Shown: positions 6,892 through 15,714 of the stretch, piece after piece
How the letters are laid out: every line of letters begins with the position of its first letter
How positions within the stretch are numbered: position 1 is the first letter of the stretch
From: Deltaproteobacteria bacterium
Lineage (GTDB): Bacteria > Myxococcota_A > UBA796 > UBA2385
Assembly: GCA_016792625.1 (NCBI GenBank)
Contig: JAEUKK010000174.1
Span: 1-38,089 of the forward strand
Reading direction: 5' to 3'
DNA length: 38,089 nt
Made by a program: the position numbers and the translations under genes
Notes under the pieces: generated by a model
Database searches by the model: none
What the model was told of the DNA's origin: nothing
What the model saw: only the letters and a program-made list of their open reading frames with translations

Positions 6892-7224
6892 TCAGGCCGG
6901 GCAGGGCCGGCGGATCGTCGTGCGCCGGCCGGCGCGCAGGTTTGGGACGCCGAGCGCGGGCATCAGCTCCTCGAGCTCTTGGACCGTGAGATCCTGCAGG
7001 TTGATCGCCACGTCATGCTTGTAGCTCCGCGCGTGGGCCGGGCGGCGGTAGCTGCTGCGCGGGTACCCATAGGCGCGGTTCGTCCCGGGGTACACGTCCT
7101 TGAGCACGACGTGCCCCGTCGCGCGGTGGCTCACCGTGCCGCGGTCCGCCGCGCCGTTCCACTCCAGGCCAAAAGAGACAAGCAGGTCCAGGAACTCGCT
7201 CCACGTCATGTCAGCGACTTTCAT
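6892..7224 (-). CDS. Small protein made of the same domain as the neighbour's C-terminus
   Basis: 110 residues on the minus strand from ATG 7224, supported by AAGGAG 6 nt upstream. It aligns along nearly its whole length with residues 280-373 of the protein encoded at 7352-8482. Shared features are (V/I)A(D/E)xxW near the start, GxxW(N/D)G, RGxxSHxxxGxV, YxYPxxxYxRPxH, YKxDxAIN and LTxxEL(E/D)xL near the end. The N-terminal part resembles HicA/YcfA-like small basic proteins only vaguely, so no function is claimed. It probably shares the transcript of the 7352-8482 gene, 127 nt upstream. An autonomous copy of a domain that is also fused to a nuclease-like protein suggests an adaptor, regulatory or antitoxin part. 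Confidence 0.7.
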   Translation of the reverse strand: MKVADMTWSEFLDLLVSFGLEWNGAADRGTVSHRATGHVVLKDVYPGTNRAYGYPRSSYRRPAHARSYKHDVAINLQDLTVQELEELMPALGVPNLRAGRRTTIRRPCPA

Positions 7225-7230
7225 TGGGTT

Positions 7231-7236
7231 CTCCTT
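7231..7236 (-). promoter_or_regulatory. Ribosome binding site AAGGAG
   Basis: AAGGAG on the minus strand, 6 nt before ATG 7224; it fixes the start of the 110-residue protein and rules out the longer frame reaching 7422. Confidence 0.6.
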
Positions 7237-7351
7237 CCGAAGATTGATGGGACAAAACAAGGGCCAAGGCTGTGTACACGTTCGGGCCGAGGCGCGCCGC
7301 GGGGCACGCGCCTGCGCCCTGCAGGGCCACGAGACCACCACGGGCTTCGGC

Positions 7352-8482
7352 TCAGGGCGAGACGACCCGCGGGACCTGCAGCGCGTCAAGCAGGGCGTCG
7401 AGCTCGTCGAGGGTGAGCTCACGCACGTTGATCGCGTTGTCTGCCTTGTAGACGGTCAGGTGGGGCGGCCGGGCGTATGTTGGAGGGGGGTAGATGTAGC
7501 CCTTCAAGGTCTTGATGTTTAGATCACTGATGACCCGGCCGGCTTGGGGGTGCGAGAGTTTGCCGCGCGACTTGTCGCCATCCCACTTCACGCCGCGCCG
7601 CGCCAGCCGAGGTTCCAGCTCGGCCCACTCAAGCTCCGCGATGCGCCGACCCCCGCCCGCACTCGAGGCACCCCTCACCACGCCGTCGCGACCCTGACCC
7701 AGGACGCCGCCGCGGCGCACTGCAGCCCCGTCGCCAAGCTCACGGCGCACCAGCAGCTCGACCACCTCGGCCATGGACCGACGCTGGTCGGCCGCGGCGC
7801 CCTCCAAGACATCCAGCGCGTCGGGGCTAAGCTCTAGGGTGACCCGCCGCAGCTCTCGCCGATTCGGCGTGCGCCCCTCGAACTCGCGCAGCAGCGTGTC
7901 GAGCCGCTGATCCCAGGGGGCTTTGTCGCCGTGCCGAGCCCACCAGGCCTCGACGAGCGGCCCGAGATCCGGCGGGGCGGCCACAAACGCCCGCTTGCTC
8001 TTGAACTGGGGCTCCTCCCAGATGGGCTGCAGCTCGTCAATCAGGGCGCGCTCAAGTAACCGCACCGTCTCTGACCAAGCCTTGTCCGAAGGGTCCGGCG
8101 AGGTGAGCACCGTCCAGCTGGTCTCGGCCCCCCGCCACGCGGCGATCCGCCGGAAGAAGCCCCAATAGTTCGGATAGGCTCTCGCGATCGACGCATCCTG
8201 ATCAGCGCACACCGAGGCGTAGTGTGAGCTGCTGGCGAGGCAGATGCGCGACCGTAGCCCACCCTTCGCAGTCGCGATCCCCACACGCAACGGAATACTC
8301 CGACCGTCTGAAAGATGCAGGGCGAGGCAATAAAGTCCCGCCTCGGCGGGTAGGCGCGCGGCGAGGGCGTCGCCATCCCGTGGAGTCAAGGCTGCGAAGT
8401 AGCGATTGATCTGCATCATCTGAGCTCCATGCATGTTCAGCACATCGACCCATGTGAAGTACGACTTCACATTCGCAACCAT
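7352..8482 (-). CDS. GIY-YIG-like (Eco29kI-like) nuclease fused to RHH and a novel domain
   Basis: 376 residues from ATG 8482, with GGAG 10 nt upstream; longer frames run into Pro/Arg-rich non-coding sequence. Residues 48-82 read AGLYCLAL then PLRVGIATAKGGLRSRI, the GIY ... YIG pattern with following arginines (R77, R79). E144 in LLERALIDELQPIW and PWD at 189-191 fit the later part of Eco29kI-type GIY-YIG endonucleases, although the usual asparagine after the W is replaced (WEEP). Residues 212-250 (RRVTLELSPDALDVLEGAAA, then MAEVVELLVRREL) look like a ribbon-helix-helix DNA-binding unit. Residues 280-373 form a domain shared with the 6892-7224 protein. The gene is divergent from the DISARM-like operon, with 325 bp between them. 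Nuclease activity is inferred; family match is moderate. Confidence 0.6.
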   Translation of the reverse strand: MVANVKSYFTWVDVLNMHGAQMMQINRYFAALTPRDGDALAARLPAEAGLYCLALHLSDGRSIPLRVGIATAKGGLRSRICLASSSHYASVCADQDASIARAYPNYWGFFRRIAAWRGAETSWTVLTSPDPSDKAWSETVRLLERALIDELQPIWEEPQFKSKRAFVAAPPDLGPLVEAWWARHGDKAPWDQRLDTLLREFEGRTPNRRELRRVTLELSPDALDVLEGAAADQRRSMAEVVELLVRRELGDGAAVRRGGVLGQGRDGVVRGASSAGGGRRIAELEWAELEPRLARRGVKWDGDKSRGKLSHPQAGRVISDLNIKTLKGYIYPPPTYARPPHLTVYKADNAINVRELTLDELDALLDALQVPRVVSP

Positions 8483-8807
8483 ACCGGGCTCGCTCCGCCA
8501 CCGCAAGCACCCTCGTCGAACTTTTTCCACGTTCCGCGCCGGCCGCTCGCGCGCACCCGCTCCGCGCGCGCCTGAGCGCCGCAGACCGCGCTGGGGCACG
8601 CCAACCGACGGGGAACCGGCCCCCTCCCCAGCCCACCCACCCTCCCCGCAGCCCGCGCCACCCCTCCCCTCCCCTTCGCCCGCCGCTCCTCCAAACCGAC
8701 GTCGCTGACGCTGCTCCCGCGCAGCCTCCTGCCCTGCTTGACAAGCGGGCGTCCACGCCCCTACCCTCCGGGCCCGCTCCGCTCGACGCCTCAGCCCCGG
8801 TGGGTCC
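8483..8807. other. Divergent intergenic region upstream of the defence operon
   Basis: 325 bp, very C-rich on the plus strand, between the divergent nuclease-like gene and drmD-like gene. It holds the promoter candidate at 8738-8767. No gene is seen; long open frames through it on the minus strand are Arg/Gly/Ala low complexity. Confidence 0.6.
8738..8767 (+). promoter_or_regulatory. Sigma-70-like promoter of the defence operon
   Basis: TTGACA at 8738-8743, an 18-nt spacer, then TACCCT at 8762-8767, 40 nt before ATG 8808. The -35 is a perfect consensus match; the -10 keeps only the first, second and last consensus bases. It is the only TTGACA seen in the strip. Confidence 0.45.
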
Positions 8808-11800
8808 ATGCTGCAGCCGCCCCCTCCGCCCTCCCCTGGCGCCGTGGTGCGCGCGCGCCAGCGCTCTTGGCTCGTCACCGGGGTGGTGCCGGGCAGCCGG
8901 CACCTCGAGTCGGCCCTGGTGCACCTCGCCTGCCTCGACGATGATGCCGCCGGCGAGGCCCTCTCCGTGCTGTGGAGCCACGAGCTCGACGCCGAGCTGG
9001 TGCCCGACTCCCCCGAGCTGCTGCGGCCGGGCGCGCCGCTCGACCCGCCGGCGCGTTTTGGCGCCTACCTGCACGCGATGCGCTGGAACACCGTCACCAG
9101 CACCGATCCCGGCTTGCTGCAGGCCCCGTTTCGGGCGGGCATCGATCTGAAGCCCTACCAGCTCGAGCCCCTGCGCAAGGCCCTGGCCCTGCCCCGGGTG
9201 AACCTGTTCATCGCCGACGACGTCGGCTTGGGCAAGACGATCGAGGCCGGGCTGGTCATGCAAGAGCTGGTGCTGCGCCAGCGCGTCGATCGGGTGCTGG
9301 TCATCTGCCCGCCCGCGGTCACCCTGCAGTGGCAAGATGAGCTCGCCCAGCGCTTCGGCCTGCGTTTTGCGCTCTACGACCGCGCCTTCATCTCGGCCCG
9401 GCGGCGCGAGCGGGGTTTTGGCGTCAACCCGTGGACCACCCACCCCCGCTTCATCGTCAGCTACGCCATGCTGCGCGGGGCGCGCGGCCGTGGGGGCGCG
9501 GCCCAGCACCTTGAGCTGTTGCTGAGCGCGCTGGGCGAGAAGGCCGGCCGCACCTTGCTTGTGCTCGATGAGTGCCACCAAGTGGCGCCGGCGGGCGGCG
9601 CGGTCTACCCCATCGACTCGCGCACCACCCGCGCGGTGCGCCAGGTCTCCGAGCGGGTCGGCCACCGCCTCTTCCTCTCCGCCACGCCGCACAACGGCCA
9701 CAGCCAGAGCTTCTCCTCCCTGTTGCACCTGCTCGACCCGCAGCGCTTCACCCGCGGCCTGCCCATCCAGTCGGCCGACGAGCTGGCCCCGGTGATGGTG
9801 CGCCGCCTCAAGCGCGACCTGCGCGCGACCGTGAGCGGCCTGCCTGAGCGGATCTTGGTCGACCACGAGGTCGAGCTGGGCGCCGAGAGCGCCGACATGC
9901 GGCTGGGCCGCCTCTTGGCCGAGTACGACGCCATCTACCGCGCCTGCCTCGCCGGGCTGCCCGAGCGCCAGCGCCTCGCCCGCAGCTTGGTCATCGTCAC
10001 GCTGCACAAGCGGCTGCTGTCCTCGGTGGCGGCTTTTCACCAGACCCTGCAGCTGCACGCCCGCGGCGCCGAGCAGGCCCTGCGGGCCGGGGCCCACCCG
10101 CTGCCCCCGCGGGCGGCGGGCGACGAAGATGACGATGAGCGCACCGAAGACGAGCGCGACGCCGACGAGGCCATGTTCCTCGCCGAGGCCAGCTTCGACG
10201 CCGGCGCGCAGGCCCGGGGCCTGCGGGCCGAGCTGCTGGCGCTCAGCGGGGCGGCGCGGGCCACCCCAGACGCCCGGGTGCGCGCGCTCGCCGCCTGGAT
10301 CAACACGCACCTGATCCGCGGCGGGCGCTTCCACGACCGCCGCCTCGTCATCTTCACCGAGTACGAAGACACCCTCGCCTACCTGCTCCGCGCCCTGCCG
10401 CCGCTCTTGCACGACCCGCGGCCCGAGGCCATCGCCCGCTACACCGGCCGGCTCAGCGAAGAGGCCCGCGAGCGCCTCAAGGCCACCTTCAACCAGCCGC
10501 CCGACCGCTCGCCCCTGCGCGTGTTGATCTGCACCGACGCTGCCCGTGAGGGCATCAACCTGCAGGCCCACTGCGCCGACCTTTGGCACTTCGACCTGCC
10601 CTGGAACCCCTCGCGCATCGAGCAGCGCAACGGCCGCATCGACCGGGTGCTCCAGCCCTCTCCGCAGGTGCGCTGCCACTACTTCGACTGCGTCGACCGC
10701 CCGGAAGACCGGGTGCTGACCTACCTCGTCCGCAAGATGCACATCATCCGCGACGAGCTGGGCTCGCTGTCCGAGGTGGTCTCGGCCCAGGTGGCCGCCC
10801 GCCTCGACGCCGGCCTGCGCGGTGACGACGGCGCCCTCATCCCCGAGGCCGAGCTGGGCGCCCTGACCGAGCCCGGCGCCGAGGCCCGCGCCGCCCAGCG
10901 TGAGCTCGAAGGCCGCGGGGCTGCCCTGCTGCGCGGTGATCTCGAGCAGCTCCAAGCCCAGCTGCTCGCCTCTGAGCGGCGGCTCGGCTACCGCCCCGAG
11001 CACCTCGCCGCGCTGGTGCACGAGGGCCTGATCGCCGTCTGCGGCGCCGGTCTCAGCGGCCCGCTGCCCACGCCCGCCGGCCAGGCCCAGGCCCCCGAGG
11101 CCTTCGCCCTGCCCACCCTCGACCCGAGCTGGGGCCCCGTGCTCGAGCTGCTGCGCGAGCCCGAGGGCGAGGTCGAGGGCGACCCGCGGCGCCGCCCGCT
11201 GCCCCCGGTGCGGCCGGTCACCTTCCGGGCCGACCACCGCCTCGACGCCCCGGCGGTGCAGCTGCACCTGGGTCATCCCTTTGTGCAGCGTCTGGTGGCC
11301 CGTTTTCGGGCCCAGGGCGCGGCCCGCCACGACCTCTCACGCCTGACCCTCATCGAGAACACCCACGACAGCAGCCGCCGGCTGCTGGTTTTTGGCCGGG
11401 TCGCCCTCTTTGGCGCCGGGGCCACCCGCCTGCACGAAGACCTCGTGGTGCTCGCCGCCGCGCTGACCGCCGACGAGGCCCTGCCCCTGCCCGCCGACAG
11501 CGCCGAGGCCGTCTTGGCCGCCGAGCGCCTGAGCGAGGCCCTCGCCCACAGCCCGCGGCCGCACCCCAACGCCCAGGTGGCGACGGCGGTGCGCCAGCGC
11601 GCCCTGCGTGACTTTGGCGCGCTGTGGCCCACCCTCGCCGCGCGCGGGGCGATGGCGGCGCAAGAGGCCCAGCGCCTGCTCGAGGCCCGCGGTCAGCGCG
11701 AGGCGGCCGACCTGCGCGCCCTGCTGCTGCGGCAGCGCGCGGCCATCGAGGCCCAGCTCCGGGTCGGCGGCCCCGAAGAGGGGGCCCTCCTCCCCACCAT

Positions 11801-11969
11801 CGAGGCCGAGCGCGAGCAGCTTGAGCGCGATCGGCGATTCTTGCTCCGCCGCCTCGACGACCTTGAAGCCGAGCTGAACACCGAGCCCGCCGCCATTGAG
11901 GCGAGCTACGCCGTCGCTCTGCAGCGTTTTGAGCCCGTCGGGCTCGCTTACCTCTGGCCCGCGAGCTGA
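8808..11969 (+). CDS. drmD: SNF2-family helicase, DrmD-like (class 1 DISARM)
   Basis: 1053 residues from ATG 8808. A superfamily 2 SNF2-type ATPase: Q-like YQLEP at 117-121, Walker A with DDVGLGKTIEAG (137-148), DECH box D254-H257, motif III SATPHNG from S291, helicase C-terminal motif V CTDAAREGINLQA (from about 574) and motif VI RIEQRNGRIDR (603-613). The C-terminus (about 955-1040) is rich in Arg/Glu/Leu heptads and likely coiled coil. Size and layout fit DrmD, the SNF2-like translocase of class 1 DISARM, and the adjacent methylase and DrmA/DrmB-like genes support this. It is the first gene of a six-gene run; the next start is 4 nt downstream. The ATPase acts on DNA; its precise role in DISARM is not fixed by sequence. 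Confidence 0.85.
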   Translation: MLQPPPPPSPGAVVRARQRSWLVTGVVPGSRHLESALVHLACLDDDAAGEALSVLWSHELDAELVPDSPELLRPGAPLDPPARFGAYLHAMRWNTVTSTDPGLLQAPFRAGIDLKPYQLEPLRKALALPRVNLFIADDVGLGKTIEAGLVMQELVLRQRVDRVLVICPPAVTLQWQDELAQRFGLRFALYDRAFISARRRERGFGVNPWTTHPRFIVSYAMLRGARGRGGAAQHLELLLSALGEKAGRTLLVLDECHQVAPAGGAVYPIDSRTTRAVRQVSERVGHRLFLSATPHNGHSQSFSSLLHLLDPQRFTRGLPIQSADELAPVMVRRLKRDLRATVSGLPERILVDHEVELGAESADMRLGRLLAEYDAIYRACLAGLPERQRLARSLVIVTLHKRLLSSVAAFHQTLQLHARGAEQALRAGAHPLPPRAAGDEDDDERTEDERDADEAMFLAEASFDAGAQARGLRAELLALSGAARATPDARVRALAAWINTHLIRGGRFHDRRLVIFTEYEDTLAYLLRALPPLLHDPRPEAIARYTGRLSEEARERLKATFNQPPDRSPLRVLICTDAAREGINLQAHCADLWHFDLPWNPSRIEQRNGRIDRVLQPSPQVRCHYFDCVDRPEDRVLTYLVRKMHIIRDELGSLSEVVSAQVAARLDAGLRGDDGALIPEAELGALTEPGAEARAAQRELEGRGAALLRGDLEQLQAQLLASERRLGYRPEHLAALVHEGLIAVCGAGLSGPLPTPAGQAQAPEAFALPTLDPSWGPVLELLREPEGEVEGDPRRRPLPPVRPVTFRADHRLDAPAVQLHLGHPFVQRLVARFRAQGAARHDLSRLTLIENTHDSSRRLLVFGRVALFGAGATRLHEDLVVLAAALTADEALPLPADSAEAVLAAERLSEALAHSPRPHPNAQVATAVRQRALRDFGALWPTLAARGAMAAQEAQRLLEARGQREAADLRALLLRQRAAIEAQLRVGGPEEGALLPTIEAEREQLERDRRFLLRRLDDLEAELNTEPAAIEASYAVALQRFEPVGLAYLWPAS

Positions 11970-11973
11970 GCCC

Positions 11974-14900
11974 ATGCCCCGCGCCCGACGCCCCCAGAGC
12001 CGCGCCGCGCAGCTCCACGCCGACTGGATCGGCATGCTCCAGCCCGACGGCCTCGTGGTCAGCGTCGCCGTGCTCGAAGAGCTCGACCTCTATGTGGCCC
12101 AGCCGCTCGAGGCCCAGCAGCGGCTGCGCGCCGCCACCGAGGGTGAGCGCCTCCCCGACCTGTCTACCCTGCTGCACGATATTTTGGGCTGGAAGCCCCA
12201 GCGTTTTGTGCCCGCGGCGGCCCTCGTGCCGCCGGTCAGCCTCGACCTGCTCGACCTGGGGGGCAGCCTCGCGCCCACCGGGGCCGGGGTCTCGACCCAG
12301 GGCGAGCGCCGCCTGCTCGTGCAGTGGATCGACGGCGCGCTCGACGCCACCCCCGAGGGCGACCGCTGGCCGGCCACCCACACCGAGCGCTTCGAGCGCC
12401 TGCTCTCGCGCTGCGGCCCGCCGGTCGGCCTGCTCGCCAGCCCCACCGCCGTGCGCCTCTGCTTCGCGCCCAGCAACGAGGCCCCGGGCCGCCTGACCTG
12501 GCCGGTGGCCGCCCTGCGCACCGCCGACGGCCGCCTGCTCGTCGACGCCCTGCACATGCTGCTCGGAAGCGAGCGGGTCTTCGGCTCGAGCCCCGAGCGT
12601 GGCCTCGGCGCCGTGCTGCGGGCCAGCCGCGAGCGCCAAGAGCAGGTCACCGAGCAGCTCGCCGCCCAGGTCGAAGAGGCCCTGCGCGTGCTGCTCGCCG
12701 GCTGGGACGAGGCCAACCAGCGCACCGGCGGCGCCCTGCTCGCCCAGGTCGACGAGGCCGCGCTTTTTGACGGCCTCAGCACCGTGCTGTTGCGCCTGAT
12801 CTTCTTGCTCTATGCTGAGGACTACGGGCTTTTGCCCACCACGCACCCCATCTACGCCGAGGCCTACAGCGTGGTCGGCCTGGGCGAGGCGCTGGCCGAA
12901 GACGCGGTCACCCACGCCGAGGCCCAGACCCGCCGCTTCTCGGCCTGGCCGCGCCTGCTCAGCCTCTTCCGGCTGGTCTGGTCGGGCGGCAGCCACGGCG
13001 ATCTGCTGCTGCCGCCGCGCCAAGGTGACCTCTTCCACCCCGACCGCTTCCCGTTCTTAGAGGGCCGCCCGCCCCAGAGCAGCCACACCACCGACCCCGT
13101 GCGCGTGCCGCCCCTCGACGACGCCACCCTGCGCGAGGCCCTCGACCGGCTGCTCTACCTTGAGGGCCAGCGCATCTCGTACCGCAACCTCGAGGTCGAG
13201 CAGCTCGGCTCGGTCTACGAGGCCCTGATGGGTTTTGAGGTGCGCCGGGCCAGCAGCGAGACCCTCGCGCTCAAGGGCGGGGTCTATGTCGAGCTCGGTG
13301 TGCTCGCCGATTCAGAGCAGCCCTACCTCACGCTCGAAGACATCAGCGGAGAGCGCAACGCCCGCCTGCGCAAGCTGCTGCCCGGCCTCGCCGCCCTGCG
13401 CCCGACCGGAGACCCCGCCGCCGACCGCGCCGCGGTGGCCGCCGCCCTCGGGCCCCTGCTCGACCCGCGCCGCCCGCCGATGCCCGCCGGCCGCCACTAC
13501 CTGCAGCCCGGCGCCGCCCGCCGCAGCTCGGGCTCCCACTACACGCCCCGCTCGCTGACCGAGCCCCTGGTGCGCCACACCCTGGCGAACCTGCTGCCCG
13601 AGAAGCCCACCAGCGCGCAGATCTTGGCCCTGCGCGTCTGTGACCCCGCCATGGGCTCGGGCGCCTTCTTGGCCGAGGTCTGCCGCCAGCTCGCCGACGC
13701 CCTCGCCCGCGCCTGGGCCCGCGAGGGCAGCGCCCCGCCCAGCGGCGGCCGCGCGCCCGCCTTGGTGGCCCGCCGCTTCATCGCCGAGCGCTGCCTCTAT
13801 GGGGTCGACAAGAACCCGCGGGCCGTGCAGCTCGCCCGGATGAGCCTCTGGCTCATCACCTCGGCCGCCGACCTGCCGTTCACCTTCATCGACCACGCCC
13901 TGCGCGAGGGCGACGCCCTGATCGGCGCAGACCCAGGCCAGATGGCCGCTTTTGACCTGCACCCGGGCAAGCAGGTCGGCGCCCAAGAGCCGGCCTTTCG
14001 GGCCGCGATGGCCGCGGCGGCCAGCGACCGGGCCAAGATCACCGCCATCCAACAAGAGCTGGCCTTCGCCCGCGACAGCTTCAGCGTGCGCCGCGGCTGG
14101 CTGGGCCAAGCCGACGAGCACACCTGGGATGAGCGCCGGCTGGGCGACCTGCTGGTCGCCTGCGCCTGGGCCGGCGGCAGCAAAAAGGCCCTGAAGGACC
14201 GGCTGACCCATTACCGCGACCGGGTGTGGAGCTGGTACCCCTCACCGTCCAAAGCGCCCCTGCCCGCAGAGGGTGAGGCGCTGGTGGCGGGCCTGCCCAT
14301 GCGGCCCTTTCATTGGTGGATGGAGTTCCCTGAGGTGTTTTCGGGCAAGGCGAAGGGTTTTGATGCGGTGGTGGGGAACCCGCCATTTGGCGGGAAGAAC
14401 CTCATCTTGAAGGAGAATGGGTCGGCCTACATCAGCCTCTTGCAGGCCTTCTGGCCCCACGCGCACGGGAACGCCGACCTGTGCGCCTACTTCTTCTTGC
14501 GCGCTGCGCAGATCTTGCGCCCAGGTGGTCATTTTGGCCTCGTGGCCTCGAACACCATCAAGCAGGGGGATACGCTCGACACCGGCCTGCGGCACTTGCT
14601 GAACGAGGGCGGCCTGACCCTGACCCGGGCGGTGACCGACATGGCCTGGCCGTTGCGGGGAGCGGCTGTGGTGGTTGACGTGGTGCAGGGCACTTTGGGG
14701 AAGTGGAAGGGAGCGGTGGAGCTGAATGGGGCGCCGGTGAAGGAGATCAACTCGGGCCTCGGCGCCGGAGATGAGCTGGCGGAGCCGGTGGAGTTGACTG
14801 CAAACGGGGCACTTTGCTTTGTTGGAGTCTATGCACTCGGCAAAGGATTTGTGCTCACCCCCGCCGAAGCCGCGGCTCTTATTCAAGCAGACCCTAGAAA

Positions 14901-15714
14901 CGAGGAGATCGTGCGAGCCTACATCGGGGGCCAGGAGCTAAACAACAACGTGCCAGCAGTCGGGAACGACTTTGTCCCGCACGATAGGTTCGTGATCAAC
15001 TTTGGCGATCGAACCCTGGCACAGGCCCGAGAGTGGCCGTTGCTAATGGAAATTGTCGAGCGGTTGGTCAAGCCGGAACGCGAGTCAAACAACCGCGAGC
15101 AAAGGCGCCTTAACTGGTGGAGATTCGCAGAGACTGCGCCAGGGCTGGGTCGTGCGATAAGCTCACTGTCCCGATGCTTCTCCGCAGCGCGGGTGAGTAA
15201 ACACTGGCTGGTAGCTGCACAACGGACCGACATTACTCTGTCAGAAGCGCTAATTACCTTCGCCATGTGTGACTGGTCAAGCTTCGCGATACTCCAGTCT
15301 CGCACGCACGAATACTGGGCGCGCCTGCTCGGCTCGTCGATGAAGACCGACATGCGGTACACCCCCTCCCGCTGCTTCGAGACCTTCCCCTTCCCACGAC
15401 CGACGGCGGCCCAGCAGGCCGCGCTGCTGCAGACCGGCGAGGCGCTGCACACCGAACGCCACCAGCTGCAAATTGACCTGCAGCTCGGTCTAACCGACTT
15501 GTACAATCGCCTGCTCGACCCCCACGAAGATGACCCGCGCATCCTCGCCCTGCGCGCGACGCGGGAGCGCATGGACCGGGCGGTGCTCGCCGCCTACGGC
15601 TGGGCCGAGCTCGACCCCGACGACAAAGACGAGATCATCAAGCGGCTGCGCGCGCTCAACGCCCGCAGGGCCGCAGAAGAGGCCGCTGCAGCGGCTGAGG
15701 GTGGCAAACGATGA
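11974..15714 (+). CDS. drmMI: Adenine-specific DNA methylase, Eco57I/PglX class, DrmMI-like
   Basis: 1246 residues from ATG 11974; upstream in-frame starts lie in the previous gene. Motif I DPAMGSGAF at 557-565 is preceded by GSHYTPRSLTEPLV (about 523-536), the usual prelude in Eco57I-type methylases. YGVDKNPRAVQLARMSLWL follows, and the catalytic NPPF is at 802-805 in VVGNPPFGGKN. This is N6-adenine methylation of DNA, using AdoMet, to mark host DNA. From about residue 930 to 1125 the sequence is the target-recognition part, and its DNA is clearly less GC-rich than the rest of the gene, suggesting exchange of specificity. The stop overlaps the next ATG (ATGA). An N-terminal ~500-residue helical extension is typical for DrmMI and PglX proteins. 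Confidence 0.88.
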   Translation: MPRARRPQSRAAQLHADWIGMLQPDGLVVSVAVLEELDLYVAQPLEAQQRLRAATEGERLPDLSTLLHDILGWKPQRFVPAAALVPPVSLDLLDLGGSLAPTGAGVSTQGERRLLVQWIDGALDATPEGDRWPATHTERFERLLSRCGPPVGLLASPTAVRLCFAPSNEAPGRLTWPVAALRTADGRLLVDALHMLLGSERVFGSSPERGLGAVLRASRERQEQVTEQLAAQVEEALRVLLAGWDEANQRTGGALLAQVDEAALFDGLSTVLLRLIFLLYAEDYGLLPTTHPIYAEAYSVVGLGEALAEDAVTHAEAQTRRFSAWPRLLSLFRLVWSGGSHGDLLLPPRQGDLFHPDRFPFLEGRPPQSSHTTDPVRVPPLDDATLREALDRLLYLEGQRISYRNLEVEQLGSVYEALMGFEVRRASSETLALKGGVYVELGVLADSEQPYLTLEDISGERNARLRKLLPGLAALRPTGDPAADRAAVAAALGPLLDPRRPPMPAGRHYLQPGAARRSSGSHYTPRSLTEPLVRHTLANLLPEKPTSAQILALRVCDPAMGSGAFLAEVCRQLADALARAWAREGSAPPSGGRAPALVARRFIAERCLYGVDKNPRAVQLARMSLWLITSAADLPFTFIDHALREGDALIGADPGQMAAFDLHPGKQVGAQEPAFRAAMAAAASDRAKITAIQQELAFARDSFSVRRGWLGQADEHTWDERRLGDLLVACAWAGGSKKALKDRLTHYRDRVWSWYPSPSKAPLPAEGEALVAGLPMRPFHWWMEFPEVFSGKAKGFDAVVGNPPFGGKNLILKENGSAYISLLQAFWPHAHGNADLCAYFFLRAAQILRPGGHFGLVASNTIKQGDTLDTGLRHLLNEGGLTLTRAVTDMAWPLRGAAVVVDVVQGTLGKWKGAVELNGAPVKEINSGLGAGDELAEPVELTANGALCFVGVYALGKGFVLTPAEAAALIQADPRNEEIVRAYIGGQELNNNVPAVGNDFVPHDRFVINFGDRTLAQAREWPLLMEIVERLVKPERESNNREQRRLNWWRFAETAPGLGRAISSLSRCFSAARVSKHWLVAAQRTDITLSEALITFAMCDWSSFAILQSRTHEYWARLLGSSMKTDMRYTPSRCFETFPFPRPTAAQQAALLQTGEALHTERHQLQIDLQLGLTDLYNRLLDPHEDDPRILALRATRERMDRAVLAAYGWAELDPDDKDEIIKRLRALNARRAAEEAAAAAEGGKR

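Noticed and set aside
8202..11330. Long minus-strand open frame of 1042 codons
   Set aside because: It lies antisense to the helicase gene, is rich in Gly/Arg/Ala/Gln without any domain, and arises from GC-biased third positions.
11350..13038. Minus-strand open frame of 562 codons
   Set aside because: Antisense to drmD-like and methylase genes and without family features.
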